NCBI GenBank assembly: GCA_029975555.1
Contig: JARKOY010000173.1
Location: forward strand, 1 to 64,000
DNA: 64,000 nt
DNA from: Spirochaetia bacterium
GTDB taxonomy: Bacteria > Spirochaetota > Spirochaetia > Treponematales > Rectinemataceae
Direction: 5' to 3'
The translations under genes were made by a program, and so were the position numbers. Shown one piece after another: positions 19,068-27,796 of the stretch. The notes under the pieces were generated by a model. It did no database searches and was not told the origin of the DNA. It was given only the letters and a program-made list of their open reading frames with translations. The number at the start of each line of letters is the position of its first letter. Position 1 is the first letter of the stretch.

Positions 19068-19805
19068 ATGCCTATTATCCAATTGCGCAGTGTAAAAAAA
19101 GATTACTTTCTCGGGAAAGTGATCGTCCCGGCGGTGAAGGGCATATCGTTCTCGATCGAGCGCGGCGATTTTGTGTCGATCGCGGGCCCTTCTGGTTCCG
19201 GAAAATCGACCATCCTCAACATGATAGGGCTGATAGACACTCCTACTTCGGGCGAGGTCATCATCGACGGGAAAAACACCAAGGGTCTGTCCGACCAAGA
19301 GCTCACCCGCTTCCGCCACGAAGTCCTCGGCTTCATCTTTCAGTCCTTCAACCTCATCCCCGTACTGAACGTGTGGGAAAACATCGAGTTTCCTCTGCTG
19401 CTCGGCAAGACCCGTGTTCCTAAAAACGAATGGAAAAGCTGGATCGATTTTCTCATCGGAGAAGTGGGGCTGGGAGACTGGCGCGCGCACAAGCCCAACG
19501 AACTCTCCGGTGGCCAGCGCCAGAGGGTGGCCATCGCGCGCGCCCTCGTAACCAAGCCCTCCATCGTGCTCGCCGACGAGCCCACCGCGAACCTCGACTC
19601 GGCGACCGGCGAGCAGATCATCGACCTCATGAAGAAGATCAACCGAGAAATCCAGACGACCTTCATCTTCTCCACGCACGACGCCAAGATCGTCAACATC
19701 GCGGACCACATCATCCGACTCCGCGACGGAACCATCATCGAAAACAGGCGCAACGGCGAGGATGTCGCCGAGGAAGGTGCCGTCGATACACCGGTGGAGG
19801 ACTGA
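19068..19805 (+). CDS. ABC transporter ATP-binding protein (LolD/MacB type)
   Basis: This 245-residue nucleotide-binding subunit has Walker A GPSGSGKSTILNM, the Q-loop FQSFNLIP, signature LSGGQRQRVAIARAL, Walker B VLADEPTANLD and H-loop FSTHD. It has the compact MacB/LolD/FtsE-class architecture that powers mechanotransmission transporters rather than ordinary importers. GGAG precedes the ATG. It is followed after 2 nt by the first of two FtsX-type permease genes, then by LolA-like and beta-barrel proteins. The set points to lipoprotein or lipid transfer to the outer membrane. Confidence 0.9.
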   Translation: MPIIQLRSVKKDYFLGKVIVPAVKGISFSIERGDFVSIAGPSGSGKSTILNMIGLIDTPTSGEVIIDGKNTKGLSDQELTRFRHEVLGFIFQSFNLIPVLNVWENIEFPLLLGKTRVPKNEWKSWIDFLIGEVGLGDWRAHKPNELSGGQRQRVAIARALVTKPSIVLADEPTANLDSATGEQIIDLMKKINREIQTTFIFSTHDAKIVNIADHIIRLRDGTIIENRRNGEDVAEEGAVDTPVED

Positions 19806-19807
19806 CC

Positions 19808-21307
19808 ATGCCCGTCATCCTCAGAATGGCCTTCCGCAACATTAGGGAACACAGGTCCAAAAGCCTCATCATTGGCATTCTTCTGGCACTTGGAGCCATG
19901 ATCCTGGTCGTGGGGACGGCGTTCATCAATGCTTCGGAGGCAGGCATCCGCTCCACGTTCTCCGACGTCTACACCGGCGATGTTTTCATCTCCGGCATCT
20001 CCAGCGAAGGCCCCGTGTCGCTGTTCGGCGTGACATCTCCTGGGGGCATGGCGCAGACACCCATCATCCCCGACTACGAAAAGGTCATGGCCATCGTCAC
20101 ATCGACGCCGCACCTCGCGAAGACTTCCTCGCTCGCGACCGGGTTCGCCATGGTGACGCGCGAAGAATCTTCTCTTCCTAAGGACGCCTCGAAGAGCGAA
20201 ACGCAGCCCCAGGATCGATTCCTCTTCCTGTTTGGAGTCGATGCTGCCTCGTACTGGGACCTCTTCGACGCCGTCGACATCGTCGCAGGCGAAAAACTTA
20301 AGCAAGGGCAGGAAGGGCTCATGATCAGCGAGGCACAACTTGGCAAGCTCTCGGCCTGGCTGGGCAGACCCCTCTCGGTAGGAAACACGCTTCTCATTCA
20401 AGGTTTCTCCTCGATCGGCTTCAGGCTGAGAGAGCTGCCGATCGTCGGCATTTTCCGCCTCAAGAATCAGGGCGCCTCGCCGGAACAGCTCGCGTACATC
20501 GACATAGAATCTCTGCGCGTCATGAGCGGCATGACCGTAGGGGCGAACGAGCCGATACAGCTCAAGCCTGAAGAGACGAGCATGCTTTCGGCGAACGACG
20601 CCGACGCCCTCTTCGGCGAGGATGTGCTCGTCACTTCGGAGACTTCCACGCATTTCGACGTCAACTCGATCGCGGCGGAGTTGTCCAAGCCTGGCGCGGT
20701 CGACCCGCTGAAGGCCGACGAGGGAGCATGGCAATTCATAGTAGGAAAAGTGGACTCGCCCAGAAATGTCGATCGCGTCATCGCCTCGCTCAATCAGACC
20801 TTTGCCAAGCAAGGCATCCAGGCGATTGCAGGCAACTGGCAGAAGGCTTCCGGCCCCTATGGACAGTCGGTGGATGTCGTCAGAATCGTCTTCGCGGTCG
20901 CCATCCTCATCCTATCGATCGTCGCGGTCATCATCATAATGAATACCTTCCTCATTTCAGTGATCGAGAGGACGAGCGAAATAGGCACGATGCGCGCAAT
21001 CGGAGCAGGCAAGGGTTTTGTGCAGCGGATGTTCGCAGCCGAGGCCGTAGTGCTCGCTGCGGTATCGGCGTCGATCGGAGCAGCCCTCGGCCTTGTGGTC
21101 ACGGCGCTGCTGAGGGCCCTCCACATCGAGGCGACCAACCAGTTTTTCCTCGTCCTCTTCGGCGGCAAATACATGAACCCTGTGGCCACCGGAGGGAACG
21201 TGCTTATGGCAATACTGGCGATGGTTCTGGTGGGGTTCATCGCCCACCTCTATCCCGTCTCCCTGGCACTGAAGATACAGCCAGTCAGAGCGATGCAGGA
21301 AGAATAG
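19808..21307 (+). CDS. ABC transporter permease, FtsX/MacB type (first of pair)
   Basis: This 499-residue protein has one N-terminal membrane helix (about 20-42), a large periplasmic domain (about 45-360) and three C-terminal helices in an FtsX domain. The segment SVIERTSEIGTMRAIGAGKG is the coupling-helix motif of LolC/LolE/MacB permeases. The ORF track starts at 19430, which overlaps the ATPase gene. ATG 19808 starts 2 nt after the ATPase stop and yields the expected MPVILRMAFRNI amphipathic N-terminus. It probably pairs with the next permease as a LolCE-like heterodimer. Confidence 0.88.
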   Translation: MPVILRMAFRNIREHRSKSLIIGILLALGAMILVVGTAFINASEAGIRSTFSDVYTGDVFISGISSEGPVSLFGVTSPGGMAQTPIIPDYEKVMAIVTSTPHLAKTSSLATGFAMVTREESSLPKDASKSETQPQDRFLFLFGVDAASYWDLFDAVDIVAGEKLKQGQEGLMISEAQLGKLSAWLGRPLSVGNTLLIQGFSSIGFRLRELPIVGIFRLKNQGASPEQLAYIDIESLRVMSGMTVGANEPIQLKPEETSMLSANDADALFGEDVLVTSETSTHFDVNSIAAELSKPGAVDPLKADEGAWQFIVGKVDSPRNVDRVIASLNQTFAKQGIQAIAGNWQKASGPYGQSVDVVRIVFAVAILILSIVAVIIIMNTFLISVIERTSEIGTMRAIGAGKGFVQRMFAAEAVVLAAVSASIGAALGLVVTALLRALHIEATNQFFLVLFGGKYMNPVATGGNVLMAILAMVLVGFIAHLYPVSLALKIQPVRAMQEE

Positions 21308-21316
21308 GAGGAGCAC

Positions 21317-22645
21317 ATGAACACTGTACTGCCGCGCATCGCCGCACGAAACCTGTTGCGACAGAAAAAACGAACAATACTCCTGGCCGGTGCGATCGCC
21401 TTCGGAATCATGATCGTCACGCTCATCAACGGGTTTGCGGGCTCTTTCATACAGAATGTCTCAGAAAACTTCGCCTACCTTCTGGGTGGCCACGTCTTCG
21501 TGAGCGGATCGGAATATACGGCATCCGGCAGGCGCATATCCGTGATCCGCGACGACTCGGTCATCATGCAGGCACTCTCGAGCTCTGGCCAGAGGTGGGC
21601 GAGCCTCCAAAAAACGAGCGAAACCACGGCGACCTTGATTTTTGAAGGCAAAAGCATACGCCAGAATCTCACCGGCATCGATCTCGCCCACTCGACGATG
21701 CTCAAGGAGCGCCTCGCCCTCATCAATGGAAGCTGGGACAACCTCGCATGGCCAAACGCCATCATCGTCTCTCAGAGCGTCGCGAAAAAACTCAATGTCC
21801 TGCCAGGCGACACCATCGTCGCCCAGTTTCAGACCGTCACGGGCCAAAACAACGTGGGAGAATTCCGACTCGCGGCGGTCACTGTCGATTCGACGAGCTT
21901 CATCGGCTCCATCATGACCTATGTCCAGCTCGACTACCTCAACAGCCTCATCGGATTGGGAAAGGGTGAATACATGTCGCTCGGCATCATGCTGGACAAG
22001 CTCGACAGATCGGAAGCCTTTGCCACTTCGCTCTACACCTCCATGAAGGGCATGGGGTTGAAACTCTTCGACAGGTCGACGCGAGAGAGCGACGGTTCCA
22101 TGACACCATTCCAGGCCATGATCCAGAAACAGAACAGCGAGACGTGGACAGGGACAAAGTATCGAGTCTACACCGTGGATGATGTGCTTGCACAGGCAAA
22201 GCAGATCGTCGTGGCGCTCGACACCGGCAGCGTCGCAATCCTCATCGTCCTCTTTGCAATCGTGATGATCGGTATCTCCAACAGCTTCCGGATGGCCATG
22301 TACGAGCGCATCCGGGAGATCGGGACCATGCGCGCGGTCGGTGTCCAGCGGGGGGAGATACGGTCGATGTTCCTCTATGAGGCGCTCTTCCTCGCTCTCG
22401 CCGGCGCCGTAGTCGGCATAATCCTCGCGCTCATCGTTATGGCCATCCTCAGCCTCATCACGTTCGACCCGCAGTCGCCGGTGTTTCTGATACTCAAGCG
22501 CGGCCACCTCTCGTTCTACCTGCCTCCGCTCCGTGCGCTCGGGAATATCGCGATCATCGCAGTCTTGACGCTCGTCGCAGTCTACGCCCCGGCCAACGCC
22601 GCAGCTAAGATGCCTCCCGCAGAGGCGCTCAGAACTGTAAAGTAG
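21317..22645 (+). CDS. ABC transporter permease, FtsX/MacB type (second of pair)
   Basis: This 442-residue protein shares the layout of its upstream neighbour: ARNLLRQKKRTILLAGAIAF N-terminal helix, periplasmic domain, and three C-terminal helices with YERIREIGTMRAVGVQRGEI as the coupling motif. It is shorter in the periplasmic part. AGGAGG lies just upstream, 9 nt after the previous stop. Two different permeases plus one ATPase match LolCDE stoichiometry, but sequence alone cannot separate lipoprotein release from other MacB-like roles. Confidence 0.88.
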   Translation: MNTVLPRIAARNLLRQKKRTILLAGAIAFGIMIVTLINGFAGSFIQNVSENFAYLLGGHVFVSGSEYTASGRRISVIRDDSVIMQALSSSGQRWASLQKTSETTATLIFEGKSIRQNLTGIDLAHSTMLKERLALINGSWDNLAWPNAIIVSQSVAKKLNVLPGDTIVAQFQTVTGQNNVGEFRLAAVTVDSTSFIGSIMTYVQLDYLNSLIGLGKGEYMSLGIMLDKLDRSEAFATSLYTSMKGMGLKLFDRSTRESDGSMTPFQAMIQKQNSETWTGTKYRVYTVDDVLAQAKQIVVALDTGSVAILIVLFAIVMIGISNSFRMAMYERIREIGTMRAVGVQRGEIRSMFLYEALFLALAGAVVGIILALIVMAILSLITFDPQSPVFLILKRGHLSFYLPPLRALGNIAIIAVLTLVAVYAPANAAAKMPPAEALRTVK

Positions 22646-22661
22646 AAAAGGAGTACGTCAC

Positions 22662-23453
22662 ATGCCCTCTATTTCAACAAAAGGACACAGATACCACAGA
22701 AAAAACATCGCCGTCCTGCTCGCAATCGCGCTCAGTCTCGTAGCCGGGGTTGCCTCGGCCCAGGGCAAGCCCGACCCGAGGGCCCTCCTCAAACAAGTGG
22801 ACAACCTGAGCGACTTTACGGGCAGGGACTTCTCCGCCGTCTTCACCATCGTCACCCAGAAGCCGGGCGAGAAGGACAGCGTGACGCAGGCGCGCGTCTT
22901 TCGCCGAGACCAGAAAAAACAGTTCCTCATCCTCATTCTTCTGCCCGAAGTGAACAAGGGCCAAGGCTACCTCCGCGAGGACGACAATGTGTGGTTCTAC
23001 GATCCCACGAGCCGCAAATTCTCGCACTCGTCGGTCAAGGAAAATCTCCAGAACACCAAGGCGAAGAACTCGGACTTCACCCTCAGCTCTTTTGCGGAAG
23101 ACTACACGGTGACCAGCATGACCGAGGGCATGGTTGGAAAATTTCCGGTCTGGGTGCTCGACCTCAAGGCAAACACGAACGAGGTCGCCTACGACAGGGT
23201 CGTGCTCTACATCCGAAAAGATCCGACGATGCTCTTAAAACGCGAGGACTACTCAGTGAACGGCAGACTCATGCGCACCACCGCCTATCCCAAGTACGTC
23301 GAGCTCGAAGGGAAGCTCCTGCCTTCGCAGATCCTTATCCTCGACGAGATCAACAAGGGTGAGAAGAGCCAAATCACCATGGCGGAACAGTCCGTCACAC
23401 CACTGCCGGACAAGGTTTTCACCAAGGCATTTCTCGAGCAGGTGAGCCGGTGA
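22662..23453 (+). CDS. LolA-like outer-membrane lipoprotein-sorting protein
   Basis: This 263-residue exported protein has a signal peptide (hydrophobic residues about 16-33, ending VASAQG). The mature part resembles the LolA/LolB-like superfamily found beside MacB-type permeases: QARVFRRDQKKQFLILIL, then LREDDNVWFYDPTSRKFS and later AYPKYVELEGKLLPSQILI. This convex beta-sheet fold carries acyl chains through the periplasm. There is no lipobox cysteine, so it is probably soluble and periplasmic. It lies 16 nt after the second permease, and its stop overlaps the track's start for the next gene, so it is part of the same operon. Confidence 0.82.
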   Translation: MPSISTKGHRYHRKNIAVLLAIALSLVAGVASAQGKPDPRALLKQVDNLSDFTGRDFSAVFTIVTQKPGEKDSVTQARVFRRDQKKQFLILILLPEVNKGQGYLREDDNVWFYDPTSRKFSHSSVKENLQNTKAKNSDFTLSSFAEDYTVTSMTEGMVGKFPVWVLDLKANTNEVAYDRVVLYIRKDPTMLLKREDYSVNGRLMRTTAYPKYVELEGKLLPSQILILDEINKGEKSQITMAEQSVTPLPDKVFTKAFLEQVSR

Positions 23454-23476
23454 CATTGCGTGAAGGAGGCATGATT

Positions 23477-24991
23477 ATGAAGTACATCCGTGGCTTTGCG
23501 CTCGCAGGGCTGGCTGTGTTTCTGCTGACCTGCGTCTTCAGCGCGGGGGCCCAAGAGAGCGGCAGCGATATCGACTCGCTCTTCGGTGATGAGGTGCTCG
23601 TGCAGCCCAGCGAGGGGCAGTCGTCTCAGGGCGCACTGGCACAGGGGTCCGGCACGCAGGACAGTACCATCCAGAGCCCTGCGACGGCGTCCAACCCTCT
23701 CCAGGGGCTCCTCAAGACCGAGGCCGTCAAAATAGGCGGCAACCTGACCGGAAAAATCAGCGCGACCTGGACATGGAACGATCCGTGGAACAGTGGCTTC
23801 GATCTTTTTAATCCAAACTCGCAAAAACTGAGTCCAGTCCTCCAGGGCCTCGTATACTTCGACGCGCGGCCTACACAGGAGTTCCGCGTGCACGGCTCGG
23901 TGAAGACAGCATGGCCTTTTTCAAGCACGGGCAGTTTTTTGAATTCGGCGAGCTTGACAACGGTAGGAGGCTCCACCATCTTGACCACGACTTCAGGCTC
24001 CATCACCGTCCCCGACCTGCACATCTTCGAGCTTTTCTCCGACTTCCAACTGGGCGACTCGGTGTACTTCCGCTTCGGCAAGGCCACGGTCAAGTGGGGC
24101 GTCGGCTACTTCTTCAGCCCTGCCGACATCATCAACCTCGAGCCGATCGACATCTTTGACCCGACCGCCCAGCGAGAAGGCCCCTTGCAGTTCCGCGTCT
24201 TCATCCCCTACGGGAAAAGTCAGAACACCCTCAGCTTCTATGCGATTTTCGACGACGGCGCGACGCCAGACTTTTCCAATACGGCCCTCGCCGGAAAGGC
24301 AGAGTTCGTGCTGGGCACTTACGAGCTCGGCATAAGCGGCTACTACCGTTACGACACCACCGAACGCGCGGCGGTCACCCTCACGGGCCCCTTGGGCAAC
24401 CTCGATGTGTTCGCGGAAGGAGTTATCGCCAGAGGCAGCCCTAAGTCGTTCTACACTTCCTTTACGTCGACCGCGCCATACTACAGCGCGGTGAACGCCG
24501 ACGATGTCCGCAAGACGTTCTACCCTTCGGGAACCCTGGGCTTTCTGTACAACGACCAGAACAACAACATCACCGCGGTAGCGCAGTACTACTACAACGG
24601 GGAAGGCTATTCCGACAGCGACCGCACCACCCTCTTCAACTCCTTCAAATCGCTGTCCGCGCCTGTCCAGGCCGCAATCCTCCTCTCCATCGCAAAGGGG
24701 GATATCACGAATTTCCCCTTGTTCACCGGCCGACACTATGCGGCGGCGAACCTCTCCTTCTCAGAGATCGCAGGAAGCGACTTCTCCGCCTCCGCGACAG
24801 GGATCATGAACCTCTCCGACCTCTCGGGGCTCGTACAGCCCAGCCTGAGCTGGCAGATCGCCGACTACCTCAAGCTCACCTTTTCCACGACCTTCGGGTT
24901 CGGTGCGGACAATACGGAATATGGCCTCTTGTTCCACGGCAGACCCGTGATCATAGGGCTGTCGCTTTCGGCGGGCACCGGCAACTTCTGA
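23477..24991 (+). CDS. Predicted beta-barrel outer-membrane protein
   Basis: This 504-residue exported protein has a signal peptide (about 1-27, ending SAGAQ). An acidic, low-complexity Ser/Gln-rich linker follows (about 30-75), beginning DIDSLFGDE. The rest alternates aromatic and polar residues as in a porin-like barrel, with a C-terminal phenylalanine (TGNF), the usual BAM-recognition signal. The ORF track starts at GTG 23450, but GAAGGAGG sits 7 nt before ATG 23477, which directly starts the signal peptide. As last gene of the ATPase-permease-permease-LolA-like operon it may be the outer-membrane partner or client. No named family is recognised. Confidence 0.72.
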   Translation: MKYIRGFALAGLAVFLLTCVFSAGAQESGSDIDSLFGDEVLVQPSEGQSSQGALAQGSGTQDSTIQSPATASNPLQGLLKTEAVKIGGNLTGKISATWTWNDPWNSGFDLFNPNSQKLSPVLQGLVYFDARPTQEFRVHGSVKTAWPFSSTGSFLNSASLTTVGGSTILTTTSGSITVPDLHIFELFSDFQLGDSVYFRFGKATVKWGVGYFFSPADIINLEPIDIFDPTAQREGPLQFRVFIPYGKSQNTLSFYAIFDDGATPDFSNTALAGKAEFVLGTYELGISGYYRYDTTERAAVTLTGPLGNLDVFAEGVIARGSPKSFYTSFTSTAPYYSAVNADDVRKTFYPSGTLGFLYNDQNNNITAVAQYYYNGEGYSDSDRTTLFNSFKSLSAPVQAAILLSIAKGDITNFPLFTGRHYAAANLSFSEIAGSDFSASATGIMNLSDLSGLVQPSLSWQIADYLKLTFSTTFGFGADNTEYGLLFHGRPVIIGLSLSAGTGNF

Positions 24992-25006
24992 ACCGGCAAC
25001 TTCCGA
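24977..25006 (+). repeat. 15-bp tandem duplication at the stop of the barrel gene
   Basis: ACCGGCAACTTCTGA is followed directly by ACCGGCAACTTCCGA. The two copies differ at one base, and that base creates the TGA stop in the first copy. Confidence 0.8.
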
Positions 25007-25045
25007 AAGGTGCGTGTCCGCGCAGTGGCGCAAGGGAAGACCATC

Positions 25046-25054
25046 TGGTATAGT
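25046..25054 (+). promoter_or_regulatory. Extended -10 element upstream of the flavodiiron gene
   Basis: TGG-TATAGT is an extended -10 lying 75 bp before the ATG. No convincing -35 is visible. Confidence 0.38.
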
Positions 25055-25128
25055 CTTAAAGAAAAGAACTGCGCGCCCCCGGTGGTGCACGGTCCATCCG
25101 GTGGAACTATTTCGAAAGGAAAGGGGCT

Positions 25129-26346
25129 ATGAAAGTACACGCGATTACCCAGCGCATCTATGCGCTCCACGCCGACGTACGGAGCGACGATCTTTTTGAA
25201 GGCATTTGGCCCATTCCCTACGGCGTTTCGCTCAACTCGTACCTCGTCAAGGGCGAGAAGACAGCACTCGTCGACCTCGTTCGGGATTGGGTAGGGGCTC
25301 CGCTTGAGCTCAAAAATCAGCTCGCTTCCATAGGCGTCAACCTTGAAGATATCGACTATCTCATCCTCAATCACCTTGAGCCAGACCATACCGGTTGGCT
25401 CGCCGAATTTCTTACGATCAACAAGAAGGCCCGCGTGTTCGCCACTGCAAAAGGCATCAAGCTCGTCGAAAGCTTTTACTTCGAGCATGAGCGCGTGCAC
25501 GCGGTCAAAGACGGCGAGACGCTGGATCTCGGTGCAGGACAGACGCTCCAGTTCTTCGAAACACCGAACGTGCACTGGCCCGAAACCATGATGACATGGG
25601 CGGCGGAAGGCGGGGTGCTCTTCTCCTGCGACGGATTCGGTGCCTTTGGAGCCCTCGGTGACCGTGTGTTCGACGACGAAATCAGCCGAGACGAGCATGA
25701 GTTCTTCGAGGCAGAGTCTCTGCGCTACTATGCGAACATCGTGGCCAGCTTCAGCATCTTCGTAAAGCGCGCCATCGATACGCTCTCTGGCCTTCCCATA
25801 AGGGTCATCGCGCCCAGCCACGGCATCATCTGGAGAGCCCACCCCGAGACCATCATCGGGCGCTATCTGAAGTACGCCAATTACCTGGAAGGCCCCCGCG
25901 AGCGAGAGATCGCCGTGGTCTGGGGCTCCATGTACGGCAATACCGAACGGGGGCTGAAATATGTCATCGAGGGCATAGAAGAAGAAAAAGTCCCCTACAC
26001 CATCCACCGCGTTCCGAACGAGAACGTCTCGTTCGTGCTCGCCGACGCCTACAAGAGCGAAGGCATCGTCATCGCCATGCCCACCTACGAGTACAGAATG
26101 TTTCCGCCCATGGCCTACCTCCTCGACATTCTCGAGCGCAAGCATGTATTTGGACGAAAAGCCCTCCGCATCGGCAGCTACGGCTGGGTCGGCGGAGCAA
26201 AGAAAGAATATGAAGCGAAGATCGAGGCCCTCAAGTGGGACTGCCTCGATTCCGTCGAGTGGGCAGGAGCTCCAAACGAGGAAACAGCAAACACCCTTCG
26301 CGAGCGGGGCCGCGAGCTTGCGAGGCGCGTGAAGGGAGTGCAGTGA
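25129..26346 (+). CDS. fprA: Flavodiiron protein (FprA/A-type flavoprotein)
   Basis: This 405-residue two-domain protein has an N-terminal metallo-beta-lactamase-like diiron domain with all expected ligands: NHLEPDHTG (H-x-E-x-D-H, about residue 80), NVHWPETM, SCDGFGAFG and PSHGIIW. The C-terminal flavodoxin domain has WGSMYGNTERG as FMN phosphate loop. Such proteins reduce oxygen and/or nitric oxide to harmless products in anaerobes. There is no fused rubredoxin, so an external donor is needed. AAAGG precedes the ATG. It is monocistronic and convergent with the oadB-oadG pair. It supports an oxygen-sensitive lifestyle. Confidence 0.92.
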   Translation: MKVHAITQRIYALHADVRSDDLFEGIWPIPYGVSLNSYLVKGEKTALVDLVRDWVGAPLELKNQLASIGVNLEDIDYLILNHLEPDHTGWLAEFLTINKKARVFATAKGIKLVESFYFEHERVHAVKDGETLDLGAGQTLQFFETPNVHWPETMMTWAAEGGVLFSCDGFGAFGALGDRVFDDEISRDEHEFFEAESLRYYANIVASFSIFVKRAIDTLSGLPIRVIAPSHGIIWRAHPETIIGRYLKYANYLEGPREREIAVVWGSMYGNTERGLKYVIEGIEEEKVPYTIHRVPNENVSFVLADAYKSEGIVIAMPTYEYRMFPPMAYLLDILERKHVFGRKALRIGSYGWVGGAKKEYEAKIEALKWDCLDSVEWAGAPNEETANTLRERGRELARRVKGVQ

Positions 26347-26370
26347 GCTTCCTTAAGGGGTAAGGGGCGA

Positions 26371-26517
26371 CTAATGTTTGCCGAAGCGGTCGGCCACCAC
26401 AATCATTATAAAAAAGAAGGCCATGGTCGCAAAAACGCCCACAAGGCCGCCGACAGACACGCCGATCGCCTGCTCTGTGGCGCCCGCGTTCCGAAGAAAT
26501 TCTAAAATTCCATCCAC
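26371..26517 (-). CDS. Small OadG-like membrane subunit (not in the ORF track)
   Basis: The minus strand encodes a 48-residue protein from GTG 26517 to TAG 26371, below the track's size cut-off. It has a short N-terminal amphipathic stretch, one clear membrane helix (about residues 16-40; GVFATMAFFFIMIVV) and a charged tail (ADRFGKH). GGAG is 6 nt before the GTG and overlaps the oadB stop region. Position directly after oadB and the single-helix layout match the gamma (OadG-related) subunit of sodium-pumping decarboxylases, which stabilises the complex. It is much shorter than classical OadG and lacks the long C-terminal zinc-binding tail. Confidence 0.7.
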   Translation of the reverse strand: MDGILEFLRNAGATEQAIGVSVGGLVGVFATMAFFFIMIVVADRFGKH

Positions 26518-26526
26518 GATCGACTC

Positions 26527-27654
26527 CTACTTCACCAACAGCGGCACGAGCGCGAGCACCAGACCGCCCGCGATGATCGAGCCGAGCTGACCCGACACAT
26601 TCGCCCCTATCGCCTGCATCAGAATGATGTTGCCGCGCTCTTCTTCGTTGGCCATCCTCTGAATGACGCGCGCGGACATCGGAAACGCCGAAATGCCGCA
26701 GGCCCCGATCATCGGATTGATTTTTCGGTCCCGGGGCAAAAACAGATTGAAGAACTTGGCGAACAGCACGCCGCCCGCCGTGTCGAAGATGAAGGCGACG
26801 AGCCCCATCGCCAGGATGAGGATCGTATCCCAGTTCAGAAACTTCTCCGCGGACATGGAGCCGCCGATCGTGATCCCCAGAAGCAGCGTCACGAGGTACG
26901 CCAGCTCGTTCTGAGCTGTCTGGGAGAGACGCTCAACCACTCCCGACTCCCGAATCAGATTGCCGAACATCAGAGAGCCCACAAGCGGTACAGAAATCGG
27001 CGCGACGATGCCCGCAGTCATCGTGACCAGAATCGGAAAGAGAATCTTGAGCCACTGTGGCGACTGCTTTTCGTGCAGCGGCATGTGGATGCGCCGCTCT
27101 TCCTTCGTGGTCAGAAGCCGTATCACGGGAGGCTGAATGAGGGGGACGAGGGACATGTACGAATACGCGGCCACCGAGATCGGCGCCAAATAGTCCCTCG
27201 CGAACTTGGTGGCCACGTAGATCGCGGTCGGCCCGTCCGCCGCCCCGATGATGCCTATCGATGCGGCAGTTTTGAGGTCGAACCCCAGAAGCGTCGCGAT
27301 GATCATCGTGGCGAAAATACCGAACTGCGCCGCCGCCCCGAAAAAAATCATGAGCGGATTGCGAAACAGCGGCCCAAAATCGATCATCGCCCCCACCGCG
27401 ATGAAGATGAGCAGCGGAAAGAGCTCGTTCGCAATGCCGGCATCGTACAGAATCCGCAGGAAACCAGGCACGCCTTCGTGTTCCCACGCGATCGCGAGCG
27501 GCAGGTTGACGAGGATAGCGCCGAAGCCGATCGGAAGCAGGAGCATGGGCTCATATTGCTTCTTTATCGCGAGCCAGATGAGGACCCCTCCGATGCCGTA
27601 CATGACGAGCATCTTCCACGTGATTGAAGTAAAACCTATGAATACGTCCTGCAT
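26527..27654 (-). CDS. oadB: Sodium-translocating decarboxylase beta subunit
   Basis: This roughly 375-residue integral membrane protein has about 11 helices and the OadB hallmarks: LLLPIGFGAILVNLP near the N-terminus, the ion-path motif GIIGAADGPTAIY (conserved Asp), and ISAFPMSARV...GANVSGQLGS at the C-terminus. It couples decarboxylation of a carboxybiotin intermediate to Na+ export. The track starts at 27726, but homologues begin near MQDVFIGFTSITWKMLV, so ATG 27654 is preferred, with only a weak AGGGG site. The biotin-dependent alpha subunit is not in the window, so the substrate (oxaloacetate, methylmalonyl-CoA or glutaconyl-CoA) is unknown. Confidence 0.9.
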   Translation of the reverse strand: MQDVFIGFTSITWKMLVMYGIGGVLIWLAIKKQYEPMLLLPIGFGAILVNLPLAIAWEHEGVPGFLRILYDAGIANELFPLLIFIAVGAMIDFGPLFRNPLMIFFGAAAQFGIFATMIIATLLGFDLKTAASIGIIGAADGPTAIYVATKFARDYLAPISVAAYSYMSLVPLIQPPVIRLLTTKEERRIHMPLHEKQSPQWLKILFPILVTMTAGIVAPISVPLVGSLMFGNLIRESGVVERLSQTAQNELAYLVTLLLGITIGGSMSAEKFLNWDTILILAMGLVAFIFDTAGGVLFAKFFNLFLPRDRKINPMIGACGISAFPMSARVIQRMANEEERGNIILMQAIGANVSGQLGSIIAGGLVLALVPLLVK

Positions 27655-27776
27655 GCCCCTAATGTATCCTGCATAGGATGGGCAACACAAGATGATCAAT
27701 GCATCGTACAGGGCCTTTTGCCTCACGTGTGCCGCCTCCGCGCTCCTCGCCGCGCTCCTGGATCAAATCTTTCATC

Positions 27777-27782
27777 TATAGT
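27777..27782 (+). promoter_or_regulatory. -10 element close to the mnmA start
   Basis: TATAGT lies 14 nt before the mnmA ATG. No good -35 and no Shine-Dalgarno are visible, which would fit a very short leader of about 8 nt. Confidence 0.3.
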
Positions 27783-27796
27783 AAAGTACGCATCCT

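Noticed and set aside
19340-20812. 490-residue minus-strand ORF across the ABC operon
   Set aside because: No domain and it overlaps two well-supported genes on the plus strand.
26355-26371. Similar 17-mer at 26355-26371 and 44026-44042 (AGGGGTAA-GG-CGACT)
   Set aside because: Only two copies with two mismatches and no structure around them. Chance similarity is more likely than a repeat family.
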